Assembly: GCF_028369135.1 (NCBI RefSeq)
Contig: NZ_JAPWHW010000002.1
Location: forward strand, 124,001 to 188,000
From: Roseovarius sp. ZX-A-9
GTDB taxonomy: Bacteria > Pseudomonadota > Alphaproteobacteria > Rhodobacterales > Rhodobacteraceae
Reading direction: 5' to 3'
DNA: 64,000 nucleotides
A program made the position numbers and the translations under genes. The notes beneath the pieces are model-generated. The model did no database searches. It was given only the letters and a program-made list of their open reading frames with translations, and was not told the origin of the DNA. Position 1 is the stretch's first letter. Each line of letters begins with the position of its first letter. Below, piece by piece: positions 18,064 to 27,332 of the stretch.

Positions 18064-19068
18064 TCAACGGCCCCTGCGATCCTTGCGGTAGCTTGCCGGC
18101 GTTGTGCCCAGCCAGCGCTTGAACGCTCGGGTGAAGGAACTCTGTTCGGAGAACCCTGTCAGGAAAGCAATCTCGGCAAGGGAATGCCGCTCGTCGCGCA
18201 AGAGCCCTTCGGCCAGGTCGCGGCGGGTTTCCTCGGTCAGGGTCTGGAAGCTCATCCCATGTTCTGACAGACGCCGATGAAACGAGCGTGCGCTCAGGCC
18301 CAGGCCGCGTGCGATATCCGCCATCTTTGGCGCGCCCTCGCTGAGCGCCTGCGCGATGGCATCCTTGGCACTGGCGACGAGCGGTGCTTCCGCGGCGATC
18401 TCTGACAGCTCGGCATCGAGATGCGAGATCACGTAGCGCGAAATCCCCTCGTCGCCGAGAATGTTTGGCCGCGCCAGCGCTTCCGGCGACAGCAGGATCG
18501 CGTCGAGACCCGCATCGAACCGGACTGGGCAGCCGAACCATCCCTCGTGGGCGGCAATCGTTTTCGGGGCTGCATGCTGAACGAGGACTTCCAGAGGCAC
18601 GAAAGACACTGGGCAGACTTGCCGACCAATCGATACGGCACTGGCCAAGGTCGCCTCGTTCGACAGCCGAAGCCCCAATCGCCGCATGCCCGACCTGTGC
18701 AGGATGAAAAGCGTACCACGAGGATGGGGGCGCAGTTCGTATTCCACCACGCTGGTCCAGAGCCGGGCATAGCGCTCCACCCGCCCATAGGATGCGCCCA
18801 AAGTCGTGGCAGCCTTGAAGGCCAGCCCCAGCGCGCCGTACTCGTCGAGCCGCATGGACGCACCAACGCGCACAGGCAGATCTGTCACGTCCGTCTGCGC
18901 GGCGATGCGTTCCAGCATGTCGTAATAGGCGCCGGCGGGGATCATCGCCTTCGGATTCCACGAGCCCTCCGCATCGAGACCGACCGATGCAAGCAAAGCT
19001 GCCGCATCGACTTCATTGCCCGCCGCCGCGACCATTTTTCGTGCAAATAATGAAGTAACGTAGCCCAT
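18064..19068 (-). CDS. AraC-family transcriptional regulator
   Basis: An N-terminal ligand or dimer domain of the arabinose-binding/OruR type (about 1-220) precedes a C-terminal pair of helix-turn-helices: MADIARGLGLSARSFHRRL and SLAEIAFLTGFSEQSSFTRA, then FKRWLGTTPASYR. The ATG at 19068 is chosen; an upstream TTG at 19104 would add 12 residues. It leads the NmrA-DUF4345-DUF1772 gene set and probably activates it. Confidence 0.87.
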   Translation of the reverse strand: MGYVTSLFARKMVAAAGNEVDAAALLASVGLDAEGSWNPKAMIPAGAYYDMLERIAAQTDVTDLPVRVGASMRLDEYGALGLAFKAATTLGASYGRVERYARLWTSVVEYELRPHPRGTLFILHRSGMRRLGLRLSNEATLASAVSIGRQVCPVSFVPLEVLVQHAAPKTIAAHEGWFGCPVRFDAGLDAILLSPEALARPNILGDEGISRYVISHLDAELSEIAAEAPLVASAKDAIAQALSEGAPKMADIARGLGLSARSFHRRLSEHGMSFQTLTEETRRDLAEGLLRDERHSLAEIAFLTGFSEQSSFTRAFKRWLGTTPASYRKDRRGR

Positions 19069-19255
19069 GACCGAAAGAATACGCGGAATGGGCTCGAGCG
19101 CCAAACAGGGTGCTTCCAGTCAATGTAACAGCCGTCCCACCAAACCGCTGCTACAGCGGCGGGAATAGGTGGAGAGAGGAGCACCTGATGCGCATCAAGG
19201 TGTTGGATATTTTTCTTGGCAAGATCGTTTGTGGATTTCGGCCAAGCGGCGAGGT

Positions 19256-20704
19256 TCAATCAGGTGAGAATTCACATGTGAGCGCTTCCTTGGCAATCCG
19301 CGCAGATACGGGACGCAGGGGAAAATGACTACGGTTGTAGCCGGTATGCTCAGGCTCAACGCCCGCTTCTCTCAAGGTCGCCGCAATGCTCGCGCCGCAG
19401 TTTCGGCCTTGGCACAGCCCCATGCCTGCGCGGGTCCACATCTTGACTGCCAAATTCTCCCGTGCACCTTCGGCGATCGCAGCGTTTATGTCGGCCAGTG
19501 TCACATCCTCGCACCGGCAAACAACGTCATCCTCGGCCAACGGCACAGGGAAACTCTCAGGCATCGGATAAAGCTGTGCGAGCGTGGCGGCAAAAGCGCG
19601 GTGCTTGTTCAGTTGCGTGACTATGGCCTGAATAGCCGTGTCATTTAAACCAGACGTTTCTTTTACGCAGGTCGCCGCCGCGTGCAGACCCGCCAATTGG
19701 CCCGAAATGCGTGCGGGGTTTGCACCACCAAGGCCGGTCACTTCGCCTGCAGCATAAAGGCCGGAAACGGAGGTCGCGCCGCTCATGGCATCGACCCCAC
19801 AATACCAGCCACCAAGGCTGAGGTCATAGGAATGAGCAGCACCCAGCGCGGTGGTCAAATCGATCACAGGCTGGAAGCCATAACCGATACATAACGCGCC
19901 GACGCCATCCACCACGAACGACTGTTGCAAATCAGGTTGTCCATTCGCCCCAACCGGCGAAATCTCAACCGCCTCGACCTTGCCGTTGCCCATGGCACGG
20001 GTCACGATTGCGCCCATGTGACGCCTTGCGCCGGTCCGGGACAGATCACGCAGCAATGCAATCGCATCCGGCAGGCGCGAAGGATGCCGCAGCATCGCTT
20101 TTGCCTTGGTCCATAGCGCTGCGGGCTGTCGTTCAACGAAATGATCTATCCCCTGCCCCGCCTTGGCAAAGGTGGATGCCACCGCCAGCAGAAACGGGCC
20201 GCTCCCGGCCAATACCGTCTTGCCCTCGAATGGCAACGCACAGGTCGCCCCAGAGGTTTTCAACAGCCGCTGCCCTGCCCCTGCGCCGATAACACCGGGC
20301 AATGTCCATCCCGGGAAAGGCATTGGTCGCTCCATCGCTCCGGTGGCCGCGACGACGGTTTTCGCTTCAATGACAATCGCTTGGTCATCGCGCGCAAGAT
20401 GCAGTCGGAACGGAGCGTCAGGCGTTTTTGGGGGCTCTGCCCAAAACAGTTCGGCTCCGGTCAAAAATCGAACATTTGCGGCCTCGCAGGCCTGGATGGC
20501 CTGCTGCCCCTGCTGCACCTGTGGCGTGTTTGCGAAGGGAGTACCGGATGCATTGGGCTGCATATGATATTGGCCACCGGCGCGGGGGAATTGATCTATG
20601 CAAATCACGACAGCATTGGCCTCGGCGGCAGCCAGCGACGCGGCCAACCCGGCCGGTCCTGCGCCGACAACGGCCACATCACAGCAAAGATGTTCAGCCG
20701 TCAT
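19256..20704 (-). CDS. FAD/NAD-binding oxidoreductase with C-terminal BFD-like [2Fe-2S] domain (amine/opine oxidase alpha subunit)
   Basis: A 482-residue flavoprotein. The N-terminal FAD motif is VVGAGPAGLAASLAAAE and a second dinucleotide motif lies near residues 120-150. The C-terminal BFD-like cluster domain carries VVCRCEDVTLADINAAIAEG and GLCQGRNCGAS (four Cys). This layout matches the alpha subunits of octopine/nopaline oxidase, D-hydroxyproline dehydrogenase and HcnB. Its two partner subunits are the next genes upstream: the [2Fe-2S] protein (overlap at 20694) and the DAO-type subunit. The complex should dehydrogenate a secondary amine; the exact substrate is unknown. Confidence 0.87.
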   Translation of the reverse strand: MTAEHLCCDVAVVGAGPAGLAASLAAAEANAVVICIDQFPRAGGQYHMQPNASGTPFANTPQVQQGQQAIQACEAANVRFLTGAELFWAEPPKTPDAPFRLHLARDDQAIVIEAKTVVAATGAMERPMPFPGWTLPGVIGAGAGQRLLKTSGATCALPFEGKTVLAGSGPFLLAVASTFAKAGQGIDHFVERQPAALWTKAKAMLRHPSRLPDAIALLRDLSRTGARRHMGAIVTRAMGNGKVEAVEISPVGANGQPDLQQSFVVDGVGALCIGYGFQPVIDLTTALGAAHSYDLSLGGWYCGVDAMSGATSVSGLYAAGEVTGLGGANPARISGQLAGLHAAATCVKETSGLNDTAIQAIVTQLNKHRAFAATLAQLYPMPESFPVPLAEDDVVCRCEDVTLADINAAIAEGARENLAVKMWTRAGMGLCQGRNCGASIAATLREAGVEPEHTGYNRSHFPLRPVSARIAKEALTCEFSPD

Positions 20705-20954
20705 CGGATGTCCTTTCGATGATGACAGTCATTCCATCGGCACAATCTGTCAGACAGGACCGGCGCAACGTACCATTCACAATCACCATGCATTCAAAAC
20801 AGACCCCCATACCGCAATACATTCCACGCGGCTGATGCAACCGCGGGCTTTTGCGCCATGAAGTGTAATGTTGGGTCAAAACCTGACTAAGCGGAATGCC
20901 CGGGGAACAGGTGATCGGGTCACCATTAATGAGAATCTGAATGGTTTTGCTCAT
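20694..20954 (-). CDS. Small (2Fe-2S) protein, gamma subunit of amine/opine oxidase
   Basis: 86 residues with the plant-type ferredoxin Cys pattern: YCGMGVCFEC (C-x4-C-x2-C), then a fourth Cys in LRRSCLTDC. The fold and size match HcnA-like and hydroxyproline dehydrogenase gamma subunits, which pass electrons between the two flavoprotein subunits. It overlaps both neighbours by a few bases, as expected for a co-assembled trimer. Confidence 0.87.
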   Translation of the reverse strand: MSKTIQILINGDPITCSPGIPLSQVLTQHYTSWRKSPRLHQPRGMYCGMGVCFECMVIVNGTLRRSCLTDCADGMTVIIERTSDDG

Positions 20955-22135
20955 GCTGTGTGCCCCTCGCTGAACCGAAAGGGGTTATAAAGACGCTCTG
21001 TATCGCGACGCATGGCGTCGGGTAGTGTCCCTGCACCCGTGATACCATCCGCAATGAACTGCGCCAAAAGCGGCGCGCGGCAAAAGCCCGATCCATTGTC
21101 TCCCGCGCAGACAAACAGACCTGCCGTCGGCAACGGCCCGGCCAAAAATCGCGCGTCAGGCGTGACCCCCTCAAACCGTACCCAAGAACGCAGTATCGGC
21201 AGGCTTTTCAGCGCGGGGAAAAGCTTCAACAGTGTTTCCACCGAGTCCGCGACAAAGCCCGGCGGCACCTCGCCCACGCGATCTTCGGCCCCTTCGGGGG
21301 TCGGGATCGGGGCCGTGACGGTGTTGAACAGAATTTGCCCGCTGGGGCATTGTTGAATCTGGGTGTAGCCGCTGTCAACGCCGCCTTCCGCTTCACACGA
21401 GCTGATGACCTTATGCAGTGTTCCGAGTGGTTGACGGATTGAGGCAAGGCATTGCGCCTGTCTCGGCACAATAGATAGATTGATGTCGAAATTGGCCGCT
21501 AGTTTCGCAGTCCACGGACCACAGGCCAACACGACATGGGGCGCAGAGATGCAATGCCCTGAAGCAGTCTGAACTCCTGTGACCAGCCCGGCGTCACTTA
21601 ACACGCGCGCAACAGGCGTATTTTCTCGGAGTTGCGCACCGGCCTTACGCGCCGCCTTCATCAATGCACGCACCGCCAGAAAGGGATTTACCGTGGCTGT
21701 ATCGGGATCAAAGGTTGCCGCCAGAATTGGGCCTTTCAGCAGCGGTTCGTGAAGTCGCGCCTGTTCGGGGGTCAGCAGCTCTGAGCGCGCTCCCTGAGAT
21801 TTTTCCTGGGCGACCAGAGATTTTCCTGCGGCCAGTTCAGCGTCATTCAGGATGAACCCCATCTTGCCGCAGGCGTTGTATTCTATCCTATCCTGCGAGG
21901 CATCTGAAAACGCCCGCCAGCGGCCTCGGGCATAGGCGAGAATGTCGAATTCCTCTCTCCCGTGCATATGCGTGCCAATAGCTGCAAGGCTGCCCCCCGT
22001 AACGGCACCACCAAAGGCGCGAGCTTCCAGCAGGAGCGGTTTCATTCCGGCTTCGGCAAGGGAAAATGCGATGAACATGCCGATGACACCGCCACCGACA
22101 ACAACGACGTCCGACGATGTCGGCAAGTCTGTCAT
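20951..22135 (-). CDS. FAD-dependent oxidoreductase, DAO family (amine/opine oxidase beta subunit)
   Basis: A 394-residue DAO/glycine-oxidase-type flavoenzyme. The FAD motif VVVVGGGVIGMFIAFSLAEAG-type sequence lies near residues 9-29 and the C-terminal GDNGSGFCRAPLLAQFIADG block is typical. It should be the amine-oxidising subunit of the trimer with the two following genes. The ATG at 22135 overlaps the stop of the binding-protein-like gene upstream (ATGA). Confidence 0.87.
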   Translation of the reverse strand: MTDLPTSSDVVVVGGGVIGMFIAFSLAEAGMKPLLLEARAFGGAVTGGSLAAIGTHMHGREEFDILAYARGRWRAFSDASQDRIEYNACGKMGFILNDAELAAGKSLVAQEKSQGARSELLTPEQARLHEPLLKGPILAATFDPDTATVNPFLAVRALMKAARKAGAQLRENTPVARVLSDAGLVTGVQTASGHCISAPHVVLACGPWTAKLAANFDINLSIVPRQAQCLASIRQPLGTLHKVISSCEAEGGVDSGYTQIQQCPSGQILFNTVTAPIPTPEGAEDRVGEVPPGFVADSVETLLKLFPALKSLPILRSWVRFEGVTPDARFLAGPLPTAGLFVCAGDNGSGFCRAPLLAQFIADGITGAGTLPDAMRRDTERLYNPFRFSEGHTA

Positions 22136-23073
22136 TTACTGCGCTCCGCAGGCCATTCAGTACGGCGGAACTGATCTGGTGCGGCCTCCCAAAACCGTGC
22201 GTCACGAAGGGGGCCGGTGTCTGGCGCGTGGCCCTCGATATCGCGCATGGCCTGTGCGGCGCGCTCCATATGTGCCGGATCTGGATAGCCAAGACCTTGA
22301 GTTCGAGTGGCACCAACCAGTGACAGGTCGAGAATTTGGCGCAACTGATCGGCGTGCATAGCGCGGGACATATCCGGGCGCGCCTCGCAACAGGCATCAA
22401 GCGCCTGTTCCGGGTCCTCAATGGTCATGCTCCAACCTTCCAGCACCGCGTCTACCACGGCCTGCACCACTTGGGGCTCGTCCCGGCAAAGACCTGCATC
22501 GGCGACAAGACCATCCTTGAGGATGCTGCAATTCAGTGTCTGCGCATCGAAAAGGACGAGATCGCTTGCCGGTATTTGGTCTTCGACAGCGTGCAGCTCA
22601 TGATAGACTGTCATTTGCCCTGACGAGGTTTCACCATCAAGAAATGGCGTCACCGTATCGGGCATTTCAACGCGCTCGACATCAGCCTCGGAAATCCCGG
22701 CGTGATGCAACATCCAGCGGAATTCCAAATCCTCGCCACCGGGCCAGACACCCACCTTGCGCCCACGCAAATCGCCCAGCTCCGAAATACCATCCGAGCG
22801 GCGCGCAGGATAGACCAGCGGGCTTTTCTGCTGAATGGTCATCAGCCAGCGCAAACGATCAGGGTCTGCGGATTCCATCAGATGAGCCGGGCTTGCAACA
22901 GCCATTTCGGCCTGTCCGGTCAAGATTGATGCGACGTGTTTGCAGGAGAAATCCAGCCCTTCACAAACAATCTCCACCCCAGCCTTGCGGGCCAGTTGCA
23001 GCTTTTCTGCCAGTAGATAGCCAGCGAACTGCGCCTGTTTGTGCCACAAAAGCCTGATACGAATTACTCTCAT
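22132..23073 (-). CDS. NMT1/THI5-like binding-protein homologue without signal peptide
   Basis: 313 residues resembling NMT1-type periplasmic binding proteins: LLAEKLQLARKAGVEI, the KVGVWPGGEDLEFRWML block and VVQAVVDAVLEGW. It also aligns with the secreted binding protein encoded just upstream. The N-terminus (MRVIRIRLLWHKQAQFAGYL) has no signal peptide and starts directly in the first strand of the mature domain. So it is probably cytoplasmic, as an enzyme, ligand sensor or chaperone for the imported substrate. It sits between the importer genes and the oxidase subunit genes. Confidence 0.78.
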   Translation of the reverse strand: MRVIRIRLLWHKQAQFAGYLLAEKLQLARKAGVEIVCEGLDFSCKHVASILTGQAEMAVASPAHLMESADPDRLRWLMTIQQKSPLVYPARRSDGISELGDLRGRKVGVWPGGEDLEFRWMLHHAGISEADVERVEMPDTVTPFLDGETSSGQMTVYHELHAVEDQIPASDLVLFDAQTLNCSILKDGLVADAGLCRDEPQVVQAVVDAVLEGWSMTIEDPEQALDACCEARPDMSRAMHADQLRQILDLSLVGATRTQGLGYPDPAHMERAAQAMRDIEGHAPDTGPLRDARFWEAAPDQFRRTEWPAERSK

Positions 23074-23139
23074 TGCGGCTGGATCCTTTTGCGATAGGCA
23101 AGCCGCAGTGTGCGGCTCGCCTGTTGATGTGTTGGTAAC

Positions 23140-24141
23140 TTACGAGCAGGGAATGTCCCGATACTCGGCCGGGGCGGCATCCACGAATTGATTGGTAAAG
23201 CCTTTTGACAAGTCGATCTCGCTATCAATCAGCCCCGCCTCCAGCAGGATGCCCTGCACAGTCTCCCAATCTGCCATTTCGGACTCGCCAAATCTGCCCT
23301 CCAACGATGGGCCGGCACAGGCAATGTCATTCATCGCCTTGATCTGGGCCACCTGGAAATCATGCTCCAGTTCGGTGTTGTATTTCATGACGATTTCGGC
23401 GGCGGCTTCGGGATCTTCGAATGCCTCTTTCCACCCACGCAAGCTGGCGGTAACGACAGCCTGCACAACCTCGGGATGCTCGGAGATCTGCTTCTCGGTG
23501 GTGAACAGCCCGCCACTGACGAATGTCACGCCAGCGTCTTCGGCATTAAGAAAGTTCAGCTTTTCAGGTGGGTAGCCGTTAGCGTAGATCAACAGCAATT
23601 CATTGTAGCGCGCGACCTGTGTCACGTCGTAATCACCATTCAGCCAGCTGATGATATCGTATCCTTGGCTGATGATCTTGACATCGCCCTGCTCGATACC
23701 TTCATTCGCGAGCATCGCCAGAAACTCGTGCTCGTCGCCACCGAACCACAGGCCAACAGATTTGCCGGGCATGTCGGCCAGCGATTCAATCCCGCTGTCC
23801 TTGCGCGTCACATAGGTGGTCGCGGATTTTTGGCCCCATTGACTGACCGTGACCAGAGGGACATCGTTCGAGCGCGCTGCGATCATTTGATGTGGATGGC
23901 CGATGCCAAAACTATCGACGCCGGTGGCAACCATCGTGGTAGGCTTCAGGTCCGGCCCGGCGGGTTGCAGGCTCATCTCGATCCCCGCTTCTTTGTAGTA
24001 TCCTTTATCAAAGGCCACGATAGGGCCGGCGAACTGCCCCTGGATGACCCATTCCAGACGCATGGATTCTGCGTGAGACAGGCCTGCGGCGGAAATCGCT
24101 GTGGCGGCCATCGCGGCAAGGCAATAAGATTTGGTTTTCAT
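23140..24141 (-). CDS. Periplasmic substrate-binding protein (NMT1-like)
   Basis: 333 residues with a clear signal peptide (about 1-24, SHA before ESMRL). The NMT1/SsuA fold is indicated by VIQGQFAGPIVAFDKGYYKEAG and the later SVGLWFGGDEHEFLAML. It is the binding protein of the importer whose permease and ATPase are encoded just upstream in the same operon. The linked oxidase suggests an amine-type substrate, which is an inference. Confidence 0.88.
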   Translation of the reverse strand: MKTKSYCLAAMAATAISAAGLSHAESMRLEWVIQGQFAGPIVAFDKGYYKEAGIEMSLQPAGPDLKPTTMVATGVDSFGIGHPHQMIAARSNDVPLVTVSQWGQKSATTYVTRKDSGIESLADMPGKSVGLWFGGDEHEFLAMLANEGIEQGDVKIISQGYDIISWLNGDYDVTQVARYNELLLIYANGYPPEKLNFLNAEDAGVTFVSGGLFTTEKQISEHPEVVQAVVTASLRGWKEAFEDPEAAAEIVMKYNTELEHDFQVAQIKAMNDIACAGPSLEGRFGESEMADWETVQGILLEAGLIDSEIDLSKGFTNQFVDAAPAEYRDIPCS

Positions 24142-24216
24142 GATTTGATACTCCCTGATTGCTTTATTACTGTTTTTGGGTCGTTTCGTTTCTTGTCTAT
24201 TGTGGCTTGGTGATGT

Positions 24217-25023
24217 TCAGTCACGCTCGTCCATGGATGCATGCCACGGCACGAAAATGCGTTCGAGCAGCGCTATGATCAGGAAAAACACAATTCCCAG
24301 CAGCGCCGACAAAAGCATCGCAGCCCACAGGCGTGGCATCCCCATGGAGCGATAGGCAGTCATGATAACAAAGCCCAACCCCCTGTCCGCCTGCACGAAT
24401 TCAGCAACGATCGCGCCGATGACAGAGAAGGTCACATTCAACTTCAGTCCTACGAAGACGTAAGGAAGCGCATTCGGCAGCCGCATCTTGAAGAACCGCT
24501 GCATCGGGCTTGCTCCGGCGATATAAAAAACATCCATCACCACGCGATCATAGCTTTGCAGGCCTTTCATCATGTTCAGCGCCAGCGGAAAGAAGGACAG
24601 GAAGGCCGTCACAGCGATTTTCGATGTGATGCCATGTCCGAACCAGATGATGATGATCGGGGCGATGGCGACGACCGGGATCGTGTTGGCCGCAATGATG
24701 AATGGCAGAAAGCCTCTTGCCAGAAACCGCGAATAGGCAAACATCGTGCCAAGGATCGCGCCAAGTGCCGAGCCGATAACAAAGCCCGAGACCGCCTCCA
24801 TCGACGTAATTCCGGTATGATACAGCAAGGTTCCGCCATGTTTGGCGAAGGCCGAAAACACATCCGACGGCGCAGGCAGGATATAGACGGCGATATCCAG
24901 CCACCGGCACGCTGCCTCCCAGACGATCAGCATCACGGTCAGTACGACAAGCGGCGGGCCGACATTGTCCATCACACGTTTTGCCGTGCTTCTGGAGTTT
25001 TGGGGTGTCACGGTATCAGCCAT
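24217..25023 (-). CDS. ABC transporter permease (SsuC/TauC-like)
   Basis: 268 residues with about six membrane segments and the importer loop IAGASPMQRFFKMRLPNALP. The ATG at 25023 overlaps the ATPase stop (25016) and is preferred over the longer upstream reading. It forms one importer with the ATPase upstream and the binding protein downstream. Confidence 0.89.
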   Translation of the reverse strand: MADTVTPQNSRSTAKRVMDNVGPPLVVLTVMLIVWEAACRWLDIAVYILPAPSDVFSAFAKHGGTLLYHTGITSMEAVSGFVIGSALGAILGTMFAYSRFLARGFLPFIIAANTIPVVAIAPIIIIWFGHGITSKIAVTAFLSFFPLALNMMKGLQSYDRVVMDVFYIAGASPMQRFFKMRLPNALPYVFVGLKLNVTFSVIGAIVAEFVQADRGLGFVIMTAYRSMGMPRLWAAMLLSALLGIVFFLIIALLERIFVPWHASMDERD

Positions 25024-25813
25024 CGGCACAGCCCTTTTCAAGCTCTCGGTTACCTTCGCGGACCAACGCATCGAACGCTTCGCTGTTGCGGCTTTCCAGT
25101 GTTCTGGGGCGCGGGGTATCGTTGGTAATGATGCGCGAAATACGTCCTGGGCGCGGTGACATGACCATGATCCGATCAGACAAAAGCACCGCTTCCCGGA
25201 TGGAATGCGTCACCAGAACGACGGTGATGCCGGTCACCTCATGAATCTGTAAAAGTTCCATGTTCAACCGGTCGCGGGTGATCTGATCCAACGCGCCAAA
25301 GGGTTCGTCCATCAGCAGGATGTCAGGTCGGGTGGACAAGGCCCTCGCAATTGCCGCACGTTGACGCATACCCCCGGACAGCTGCCGCGGATAGGCATTC
25401 TCAAACCCTGTGAGGCCGACGATTTTCATCAGCTCATGCGCCCGGGTCTCGCGTTCCTCTCTGGGCGTCCCGCGCAATTCAAGCGGCAGCATCACATTGG
25501 CCAGAATGCTACGCCACTCCAGCAGCGCCGGCTCTTGAAAAACAAAGCCGATCCTGCGCTCCAACCGCTCTTCGCGCGGGGTTTTCCTGTTGATCAGGAC
25601 TTGCCCGCTGGTTGGGGTCAGAAGATCACCCAGAACCCGCAACAATGTACTCTTGCCACAACCCGACGGGCCGATCAGTGAAACGAAGCTGCCTTTGTCT
25701 ACGGTTAGATCGACATTGTGAAGCGCCTCGACCCTCTGATTGTTACTCTCATAGATCAGCGTCAGTTTCTCTACCTGAACGGCAGGATCATCCATCACAA
25801 CAGTGCTACCCAT
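25016..25813 (-). CDS. ABC transporter ATP-binding protein
   Basis: Walker A GPSGCGKST, the Q-loop in VFQEPALLEW, the signature LSGGMRQRA, Walker B ILLMDEPFGALDQ and the switch His in VTHSIREA. The ATG at 25813 (MGSTVVM) overlaps the aldehyde dehydrogenase stop and is a better start than the upstream one, though both read in frame. It energises the permease encoded next. Confidence 0.9.
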   Translation of the reverse strand: MGSTVVMDDPAVQVEKLTLIYESNNQRVEALHNVDLTVDKGSFVSLIGPSGCGKSTLLRVLGDLLTPTSGQVLINRKTPREERLERRIGFVFQEPALLEWRSILANVMLPLELRGTPREERETRAHELMKIVGLTGFENAYPRQLSGGMRQRAAIARALSTRPDILLMDEPFGALDQITRDRLNMELLQIHEVTGITVVLVTHSIREAVLLSDRIMVMSPRPGRISRIITNDTPRPRTLESRNSEAFDALVREGNRELEKGCADG

Positions 25814-27332
25814 AACGCTGCCCTCCTCCAAACCAATCCGAGAAGACCTGAGCCGTGCGCACCGTGACCGAGCGCTTGATCATGTAATGCAGTAACCCGT
25901 CCCAGCCATTTTCATGACCATAGCCACTGGCCCCCGAACCACCCCAGATCGCGCGTGGGTCATTCTTGTGATGATCGTTGATCCAGATGACACCGGCATC
26001 CAGCCCTTCGGTCACGCGATGTGCCAAAAGAATGTCGCGCGTCCACACTGACGCACCCAATGCAAACGGCCCGGCATTGGCGAGACGGATCGCGTCGGCC
26101 TCATCCTCGAACGGAGTGACACTGACCACGGGGCCGAACACTTCGTCACGGAAAAGAGGCATGTCCTGAGTGACGTCTGCAAACACCGTAGGCGGTACGA
26201 AGAACCCGCTTTCGAAGCCTTCGGGCAAATCGCCCAAATGCCCGCCCGCGACCAAACGCGCGCCAGCGGTTTCGGCCTCTCGGATAAAATTCATGCAACG
26301 GTCGCGCGACCGGGCCGATATCACTGGACCGATATCTGTGCCCGGGTCGGCCGGGTCGCCTTGACGGAGCATCCCTACCCGCGCCGAAAGACGGTCAAGG
26401 AAAGCGTCGTATACGCCGCGCTGCACCAAGAAACGGCTACCAGAGACGCAGGTCTGCCCTGCGGCCACGAAACCCGAAAACAACGCGCCCGCGACAGCCT
26501 CATCCAGTTCGGCGCTGTCAAAGACAATGACCGGTGTTTTGCCACCCAATTCCAGCGCACAGGGCACCAGGCGCTCGGCGGCGGCGGCGGCCACGCGTTT
26601 GCCGGTTTCCGTACCGCCTGTCAGGTCGATATGCCTGACATGCGGATCAGCCACCAGCGCGGCGCCGGTTTCGGCCCCACCCGTTACTACATTAATGACC
26701 CCAGCGGGAATTCCCGCCTCGACGGCCCACTGGGACAGAATAAGCGGCGTAATCGGGGCCAGTTCCGAGGGTTTCACAACGACCGAATTCCCAGCGGCAA
26801 GTGCAGCAGCCAATTTCTTGCTCAGGATAAGGATCGGATGGTTCCACGGTGTCAGCAGCGCGCAAACACCATGCGGACGGTATTGCGTGTAGTTCAGGAA
26901 CCCACCCTGAAGCGCGTTCGAGCTACCTTCCAGGCCCAGGATGATGCCTGCAAAATACTCAAACCACTCGGGAATGCGCCCCATCTGTGCGCGCATCTCG
27001 CGGACGGGACGTCCGGTAACCGACGCTTCAAGGACCGCCAGTTCGCCCATCCGCTCGCGGATAATCTGCGCCAAGTTGCGCAACGCTTTGGCTCGCGCGT
27101 CAGTGGTAGATGCCGCCCAATCCGGGAAGGCCGCGTGCGCCACCTCGCAGGCATGCGCGACATCGGCCTGACCGGCCTCGGCCACATGCCAACTCGTAGC
27201 ACCGGTCGCAGGATTCAGCACATCGCGTTGGGCGCCGTCTAGCGCCGCACACCATTGCCCGCCGACATGCAGAGGAAAGCTCTGCCCCGATGCAGGATCC
27301 ATGGAGGGTTGAAATGCGGTGACCTGCTCCAT
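25806..27332 (-). CDS. Aldehyde dehydrogenase (NAD(P)-dependent)
   Basis: 508 residues. The conserved blocks are TPWNHP, the glutamate motif LELGGKTP and the catalytic Cys in GQTCVSGSR. DEVFGPVV and the C-terminal WGGSGASGYGHENG block follow. It probably oxidises the aldehyde released by the oxidase complex to an acid. It overlaps the ATPase gene downstream and touches the SDR gene upstream (27332), so it belongs to the same transcript. Confidence 0.9.
   Translation of the reverse strand: MEQVTAFQPSMDPASGQSFPLHVGGQWCAALDGAQRDVLNPATGATSWHVAEAGQADVAHACEVAHAAFPDWAASTTDARAKALRNLAQIIRERMGELAVLEASVTGRPVREMRAQMGRIPEWFEYFAGIILGLEGSSNALQGGFLNYTQYRPHGVCALLTPWNHPILILSKKLAAALAAGNSVVVKPSELAPITPLILSQWAVEAGIPAGVINVVTGGAETGAALVADPHVRHIDLTGGTETGKRVAAAAAERLVPCALELGGKTPVIVFDSAELDEAVAGALFSGFVAAGQTCVSGSRFLVQRGVYDAFLDRLSARVGMLRQGDPADPGTDIGPVISARSRDRCMNFIREAETAGARLVAGGHLGDLPEGFESGFFVPPTVFADVTQDMPLFRDEVFGPVVSVTPFEDEADAIRLANAGPFALGASVWTRDILLAHRVTEGLDAGVIWINDHHKNDPRAIWGGSGASGYGHENGWDGLLHYMIKRSVTVRTAQVFSDWFGGGQRYG

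Noticed and set aside
17510..18961. 483-codon minus-strand frame
   Set aside because: Overlaps the AraC and NmrA genes in a different frame on the same strand and has no recognisable domain.
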